Shown here: one piece after another, positions 59,450-64,000 of the stretch
Layout: each line of letters starts with the position of its first letter
How positions within the stretch are numbered: position 1 is the stretch's first letter
Source: UBA981 sp942490995
GTDB lineage: Bacteria > Pseudomonadota > Gammaproteobacteria > Ga0077536
DNA: 64,000 nucleotides
Assembly: GCA_942490995.1 (NCBI GenBank)
Contig: CALOBG010000085.1
Location: 1-64,000 of the forward strand
Reading direction: 5' to 3'
The notes under the pieces: model-generated
What the model saw: the letters and a program-made list of their open reading frames with translations, nothing else
Database searches by the model: none
Told to the model about the DNA's origin: nothing
Made by a program: the position numbers and the translations under genes

Positions 59450-61543
59450 CTAGAAGTGCCAGCGCACTACGCCGCGCACGGTCAGCGGCGCGCCAGGAGA
59501 GAGGCTGAAGGCGTCCGACTGGCTGCCCTGGATATAGTCCGCATTACCCAGATTCTCTAGATTGATGCCGAGATCCAGGTGCGCGCCCACACGCCAGCGG
59601 GCAAAGGCATCGATGCGGACATAGCCGGCCAGCTCCAGATCGAGCTCGTCGGGATCGAGGCTGGCGCTGCGCCGGCCGACATAGCTGACGGCCAGGCCGA
59701 GATCGAAATCGGCGGGTCGCAGGATGCCGGCGTGCACGATGGCCAGCGCCGCGGCCTGGTGTTTCGGGGTATTCAGGGCGGGCGTGCCGTCGGGTACAAG
59801 CGGGTCATCGATTATCCGGGTATCCAGCCAGTTATAGCGCGCGCGCAACGACAGCCGCGGGTCGGGCCGGAATTCATACTCCAGGTCGACGCCGAGGTGT
59901 TCCTGCGTGGCGGTCTGCAGCTCAAAGCCAGGGCTTCCCGGCGCATCGACGGTAACATTGCTCTGGCGGATGCCGAACACTGCCACATCGATTGCGTTGC
60001 GCAGATCGGGGCTGTGCCAGCGCAGGCCGCCTTCGATCGAGCGCGCCAGAGTCGGCACCAGCGGTTCACCATCCGGTTGCAGGCCTTCATTGGGATCGAC
60101 CGACTGGCTGTAGCTGGCATAACCGAGCACGCCGCGAGTCGTGTCGTAGACCAGGGAGACGCGCGGGCTGAGCTTGAGGCTGGTACGGTCGAAACGCAGG
60201 TCGCTGGCCCGATCGTTACCGGATTGATCGATATGATCGAGGCGGACGCCGAGCAGCACCTGCCAGTGTTCGTCGAAGGTCACGCGATCGCGTGCATACG
60301 TCGAGTACTGGCGGCGACGTTCGCGCGACAGGCGCTGTGTTGTCCGGGATGGCGGCGGGGCGCCGTATAGCGGTCGGTAGGGGTCGATAAAAAACGGTTC
60401 GCGCTCGGGATCGGAGCCGAATAACCGGACGTGTTCATCGACGTCGGCCGTTTCAACGCCGAACAGCAGATCGTGCCGGGTGCGCCAGAATTCGAGCGGT
60501 CCGTAGATTTCGAACTGGGTGATCCACGATTCCACCGCTTCATCACGCTCGAGCGCTTCGCGCGCCAGCATCGTGCCGAGCAGTTCACCGGGTTCGACGC
60601 TGCTACCGGCGAGCCGGGTACGTTGTCCCTGGATCTGAAATTCGAACTGCCACTGCCGGGCCAGCGCGGTCGTCGCGGTGATCTGGCCGGTGAGGCCGTC
60701 GATAATGGCTGGTCCGAGCGCCGGTTCGCCGAGAAACGTAGCGCGGTGCGGCCGGGGCAGTCCTTCGGCAATAAAAATCCCGGCGTCGAGTAAGCGTTCG
60801 TCACGCAGATATTCAACGCTGGCCACGACATCAGTATTCGTGGCCGGCTGCCACGCCAGCGACGGCGCCACGAACCAGCGATCGTGCTTGACGAAATCGC
60901 GAAATGTATCACCTTGTTCACGAGACCCGATGAGACGGTACTGCCAGTTCTCAAGGGCCGGGATTGCACCGGTGCTGTCGACGCTGAGGTCGAGGCTGCT
61001 GAAACGGCCGAGTTCCGCGCCAACCGACATCGCGCGCACCCGTTCAGGGCGCCTGGTCACGAGATTGATCGATCCGCCCGGCTCGCCGGGGCCGAACAGG
61101 GCGGCATTCGGACCTTTCAGCACTTCGATTCGCTCGACGCTGGCGAGTGGCCTCGGCGCGAGCTGGCCCAGCGAATCGTTGAGCCCGTTGCGATAGAACG
61201 GCGTGCCGCTGAAACCGCGCAGGATGATGTCGTTGACGCTGCCGCCTTCGGACGCCACCGTTACCGCCGAGGTTGCGATCGCGAGCAGCCCGCCAACGTC
61301 ACTACTGCCGGCCACCTCGATCAGCGCACGATCGACGATCTCGGTGCTCACCGGCAGGGCACGCCGCTCACCCGGTAGTTTCAAGACCGCCAGTTCAGAC
61401 GGTTGTGCGCTCGGGGTCGGTTCGGTGATCTCGATATTCGGTATGTCGTCCGCGCTGGCCAGGCCTGTCGCCGACAGCACCAGCACGACGGTCAGGAGCC
61501 GGCTTTGGACCGGGCCGGGCAGGATAAACGAAATTCGAGGCAT
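59450..61543 (-). CDS. TonB-dependent outer-membrane receptor, siderophore type
   Basis: 697 residues from ATG 61543. Signal peptide (cleaved about residue 31), plug domain (SVNDIILRGFSGTPFYRNG, RIEVLKGPNAALFGPGEPGGSINLV in part) and a 22-strand barrel ending in VRGVVRWHF with the terminal Phe. The plug pattern is that of FhuA/FpvA-type ferrisiderophore receptors. No siderophore biosynthesis gene is in the window. The start lies 134 bp from the divergent NeuB-like gene. Confidence 0.95.
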   Translation of the reverse strand: MPRISFILPGPVQSRLLTVVLVLSATGLASADDIPNIEITEPTPSAQPSELAVLKLPGERRALPVSTEIVDRALIEVAGSSDVGGLLAIATSAVTVASEGGSVNDIILRGFSGTPFYRNGLNDSLGQLAPRPLASVERIEVLKGPNAALFGPGEPGGSINLVTRRPERVRAMSVGAELGRFSSLDLSVDSTGAIPALENWQYRLIGSREQGDTFRDFVKHDRWFVAPSLAWQPATNTDVVASVEYLRDERLLDAGIFIAEGLPRPHRATFLGEPALGPAIIDGLTGQITATTALARQWQFEFQIQGQRTRLAGSSVEPGELLGTMLAREALERDEAVESWITQFEIYGPLEFWRTRHDLLFGVETADVDEHVRLFGSDPEREPFFIDPYRPLYGAPPPSRTTQRLSRERRRQYSTYARDRVTFDEHWQVLLGVRLDHIDQSGNDRASDLRFDRTSLKLSPRVSLVYDTTRGVLGYASYSQSVDPNEGLQPDGEPLVPTLARSIEGGLRWHSPDLRNAIDVAVFGIRQSNVTVDAPGSPGFELQTATQEHLGVDLEYEFRPDPRLSLRARYNWLDTRIIDDPLVPDGTPALNTPKHQAAALAIVHAGILRPADFDLGLAVSYVGRRSASLDPDELDLELAGYVRIDAFARWRVGAHLDLGINLENLGNADYIQGSQSDAFSLSPGAPLTVRGVVRWHF

Positions 61544-61677
61544 GGTGGATTGGCTGCAGGCGTTTCCCGGGAAGCTGGCGACCGGTGCACGAGTCGGCGT
61601 GCCTGCTATGATGCGCGCGATTACGCGGTCGGCGCACGCCGCGCCGCACCTTTTACAGCGTCGAGGACACACGCACG

Positions 61678-62607
61678 ATGACGGAACACGAGCCCGGTGC
61701 CGCGGGTCAGGAGCGGGCCACTGAAGCGCCAGTCGCACCGCTGATAGTGGCGGAAATCGGCTGCAATCACAAAGGCGATGTTGCCGTCGCCCGCGAGATG
61801 ATCGAGATCGCTGCCAATTTCGCCGAGGTCGATTACGTCAAGTTTCAGAAGCGCACCAACCGTGAGCTACTCACCGCCGCCGAGTATGCCGCGCCGCATC
61901 CGAATCCGGCCAACAGTTACGGCGCCACCTACGGCGAACACCGCGAATTTCTCGAGTTCGATCTCGATACCCACCGCGAGCTGCTCGAATACTGTCGCAC
62001 GCTCGGTGTCGGCTATGCGTGTTCGGTATGGGATCTCAGCGCGGCGCGCGAGATTGCCGCGCTCGAAACCGAGTACATCAAGATCCCCTCGGCGTGTAAC
62101 CTTGATTTCGCCATGCTCGACTACCTGGCCCGCGACTACGCCGGTGACATCCATATTTCGCTGGGCATGACGACCCCCGCGGAACAGGACCAGATCGTCG
62201 CTCGGCTCGACCAGCTCGGCGCCAGTCAGCGGGTCGTGCTGTACGCCTGTACCTCGGGGTACCCGGTGCCGCACGAGGATGTCTGCCTGCTCGAAATCGC
62301 ACGCCTGCACGACAGCTTCGCCGGCAGCGTCAAGGCGATCGCGTTTTCCGGGCACCATCTCGGCATCGCCCTCGACGTCGCTGCGCAAACTCTTGGGGCG
62401 CGCTGGATCGAACGCCATTACACGCTCAATCGGACCTGGAAAGGCACCGATCATGCCGCCTCGCTCGAACCCGAAGGCCTGCGCCGCCTGGTCCGCGATA
62501 CCCGCGCCGTGGCCCAGGCCCTGCGCGTCAAGGGCCGCGCGATCCTCGACATCGAGGTCGCGCAACGGAACAAACTGAAACGACTGCCGGGTACCCACCT
62601 CGGCTGA
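61678..62607 (+). CDS. NeuB-family synthase without SAF domain
   Basis: 309 residues. The NeuB catalytic barrel is present: LIVAEIGCNHKGDVAVAREMI, VDYVKFQKRTNRELL, YIKIPSACNLDFAMLDYL, ISLGMTTPAEQDQI, ACTSGYPVPHEDVCLLEI and GHHLGIALDVAAQTLGARWIERHYTL (given in part). The antifreeze-like SAF domain usually at the C-terminus of NeuB is missing; the protein ends soon after the barrel. The reaction condenses phosphoenolpyruvate with an aldose, as in sialic-acid-like sugar synthesis. No CMP-transferase or epimerase gene is adjacent. Confidence 0.9.
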   Translation: MTEHEPGAAGQERATEAPVAPLIVAEIGCNHKGDVAVAREMIEIAANFAEVDYVKFQKRTNRELLTAAEYAAPHPNPANSYGATYGEHREFLEFDLDTHRELLEYCRTLGVGYACSVWDLSAAREIAALETEYIKIPSACNLDFAMLDYLARDYAGDIHISLGMTTPAEQDQIVARLDQLGASQRVVLYACTSGYPVPHEDVCLLEIARLHDSFAGSVKAIAFSGHHLGIALDVAAQTLGARWIERHYTLNRTWKGTDHAASLEPEGLRRLVRDTRAVAQALRVKGRAILDIEVAQRNKLKRLPGTHLG

Positions 62608-62781
62608 GTGTCAGCCTGCGGGTGCGCCACTCGACGAGTGTTAAACCGTGTGAACATCGTGCCCGGACAATCGCTTTAACGCGACAATAACCAGAAACTA
62701 ACGCAAAACCGCGCGCCTGCAATTACTGTCCCGAGCTGAGAAACTGTCCGCGTCGGGGCAAGCCTTGCGCAGGGAATTGGC

Positions 62782-63465
62782 ATGAACATACTGCTGGTCG
62801 AAGATGACTTCGATGTTGCGCGCAATGTCTGCGAATACTTCGAAGCCGACGGACACGTCGTCGAATGGGCGCCGGACGGTCTGATCGGGCTGGAATGTGC
62901 AACGCGCGAGGCGCGCGATGTGATCATTCTGGATATCGCGTTGCCACGGTTGTCCGGCCTCGAACTGTGCAAGCGTTTGCGCGAGCTCGGTTTCGCCACG
63001 GTGCCGATCCTGATGCTGACCGCGCGCAGCGACGTGCCCGACAAGGTCACCGCTTTCGACTACGGCGCCGACGATTACGTGGTCAAGCCATTCGCCCTTG
63101 AAGAGCTGGCCGGCCGCTTGCGTGCCCTGACCCGCCGCGCACTGGGTGGCGCAAGCAGCGCGAGTCTCAAAGTCGCCGATCTCGAATTCGATACCGCGAC
63201 ACATTCGATCCGACGCGGCGAACAGGTCCTGGCCCTGACCGCGACCGGGCGCAAGATCCTCGAAGCCCTGATGCGCAATTCGCACCGCGTGGTCTCGCGC
63301 CAGGAAATCGAGGCGCTGGTGTGGGGTGACGATCCGCCACAGTCGGATTCGTTGAAAATCCATATCCACAGTCTGCGCGAAGTGATCGACAAACCGTTCG
63401 ACTCGCACTTGATCCGCACCATCCGCGGCTCCGGCTATCGTATCTGCGCGGACGACGATGCTTGA
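62782..63465 (+). CDS. OmpR/PhoB-family response regulator
   Basis: 227 residues. Receiver domain: NILLVEDDFDVARNV (acidic pair), DVIILDIALPRLSG (phospho-acceptor Asp), LMLTARSD, DDYVVKPFALEEL (Lys). C-terminal winged helix: LALTATGRKILEALMRNSHRVVSRQEIEA in part, SLKIHIHSLREVIDKPF and IRTIRGSGYRI. It pairs with the downstream kinase, whose ATG overlaps the stop by 8 bp. Confidence 0.95.
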   Translation: MNILLVEDDFDVARNVCEYFEADGHVVEWAPDGLIGLECATREARDVIILDIALPRLSGLELCKRLRELGFATVPILMLTARSDVPDKVTAFDYGADDYVVKPFALEELAGRLRALTRRALGGASSASLKVADLEFDTATHSIRRGEQVLALTATGRKILEALMRNSHRVVSRQEIEALVWGDDPPQSDSLKIHIHSLREVIDKPFDSHLIRTIRGSGYRICADDDA

Positions 63466-64000
63466 ACGGGTGCGTCATCGGCTGGTTTTCGCCAATTTCG
63501 CGTTGGTAGTGGCAGTCGCCGCGGTTTTTTGTCTCGCGCTCTATACGGCCTTTGATCTGGCCGAAGACAACCTGGTAGACAGTCACGTGGCGGCCGAGAT
63601 CGAAACCCTGGTCGAACTCTACGAGCGCGAGCCGGCGCTGGCGACATTAGCGATCGAAAATTTTCGCGTCTACATCGAGGCCGACGGCGATTCCGGCGAG
63701 CTGCCGCGCCAGTTGCTGACGCTGCCGGCAGATGCCGATGAAGTGATCATCGATGACATCGAGTACGACGTCGCCGTGCACCGCCGCGGCGCGCGACGCT
63801 ATTTTTTCCTGTTTGACGAAAGTCCGTTCGATAGCTTTGAGAATATTCTGATCGCGACGATGGCGGGGTTTGTCGGTGTGGTTATCCTCGTTGCCGCGTG
63901 GGTCAGCAGCGGCCTCGCGCGGCGGGTCATCCAGCCGCTGACCCGCCTGGCCGACGAGGTCGCCGCGCTTGAAGACGACGCCGAGTCGGGAGTGACGTTG
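63458..64000 (+). CDS. sensor histidine kinase, 3' end outside window
   Basis: 181 residues visible. Start ATG 63458 overlaps the response regulator stop. First membrane segment about 10-30 (FALVVAVAAVFCLAL), periplasmic sensor region of about 100 residues, second membrane segment about 130-150 (ATMAGFVGVVILVAAWVS), and the beginning of a HAMP linker (RRVIQPLTRLADEVAAL). The catalytic domains lie beyond the window. It likely phosphorylates the overlapping regulator. Confidence 0.9.
   Translation, partial: MLERVRHRLVFANFALVVAVAAVFCLALYTAFDLAEDNLVDSHVAAEIETLVELYEREPALATLAIENFRVYIEADGDSGELPRQLLTLPADADEVIIDDIEYDVAVHRRGARRYFFLFDESPFDSFENILIATMAGFVGVVILVAAWVSSGLARRVIQPLTRLADEVAALEDDAESGVTL

Noticed and set aside
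1..64000. tRNA, rRNA and known riboswitch genes
   Set aside because: No tRNA cloverleaf, rRNA segment or familiar riboswitch core was seen on either strand by reading; a covariance search was not possible.

Overview
The window looks like chromosome of a GC-rich gammaproteobacterium. This rests on recognisable housekeeping genes (hisC, dbpA, hslO, hspQ) and on steroid/aromatic-type catabolic genes (paired acyl-CoA dehydrogenases, a group D flavin monooxygenase, many small alpha-beta barrel and SnoaL-like proteins). A marine or sediment lineage is plausible, but I cannot name a genus.

Bases 1 to about 18,800 are an accessory region, much of it more AT-rich than the rest. Its backbone is a chromosomal integron cassette array without its integrase in view. 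Short genes, all on the + strand, are separated by attC sites (RYYYAAC ... GTTRRRY with an imperfect inverted repeat between). I can place six: a 3' half at 3575, then sites at 4220, 6332, 7263, 10751 and 13392. Insertion sequences have invaded the array heavily. Two IS110-family (IS1111-like) elements sit in the same position inside two attC sites. One of them carries an IS3 element (3-bp target duplication). An intact IS1182 element lies at the 3' core of another attC, and a decayed IS1182 lies beside the attC half-site. A complete IS66 (2371 bp, 8-bp target duplication) splits a 194-codon gene, and a second, decayed IS66 copy opens the window. The cassettes encode mainly small membrane-anchored proteins: one Rap1a/Tai-like, one membrane-tethered beta-rich, one with a GRDP-like WHxF/HHTP core. 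From about 16.7 to 20 kb come a GFA protein, a PIN-like protein and a BrnT/BrnA-like toxin-antitoxin pair.

From 20 kb to the end the gene order looks chromosomal. 20.0-30.5 kb carries small metabolic enzymes and membrane proteins. 30.6-37.5 kb holds a lipoprotein thiol peroxidase, a TRIC-type channel and an operon pairing a VAO-type flavoprotein with a GlcF-like Fe-S protein and a dienelactone hydrolase/SnoaL fusion. 37.7-45.3 kb contains dbpA, hisC, an orphan hcp, hspQ, an ECF sigma operon (with a DUF3106 protein and a strongly repetitive exported protein) and hslO. 45.4-51.6 kb holds a catabolic cluster (hydrolase, flavin monooxygenase, amidase, heteromeric-type acyl-CoA dehydrogenase pair). 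51.6-57.1 kb has a damaged HigBA module, an exported RidA facing an Rrf2 regulator across three iterated operator-like repeats, and a carboxymuconolactone decarboxylase/AhpD-like gene with an in-frame TGA. 57.2-64 kb contains a REC-GGDEF-EAL protein, a TonB receptor, a NeuB-like synthase and a two-component system.

The most interesting signal is the AhpD-like gene at 54941-55492. Its TGA occupies the second position of a CxxC-type redox motif (Cys79-x-x-TGA82, with Glu 12 residues before the Cys as in AhpD). The frame then stays open and family-like for 101 codons. A 7-bp hairpin with a GGTC loop starts 10 nt after the TGA, matching the geometry of a bacterial SECIS. It is a candidate selenoprotein. 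Also notable are two dispersed palindromic repeat families, one of which supplies the stop codons of two convergent genes.
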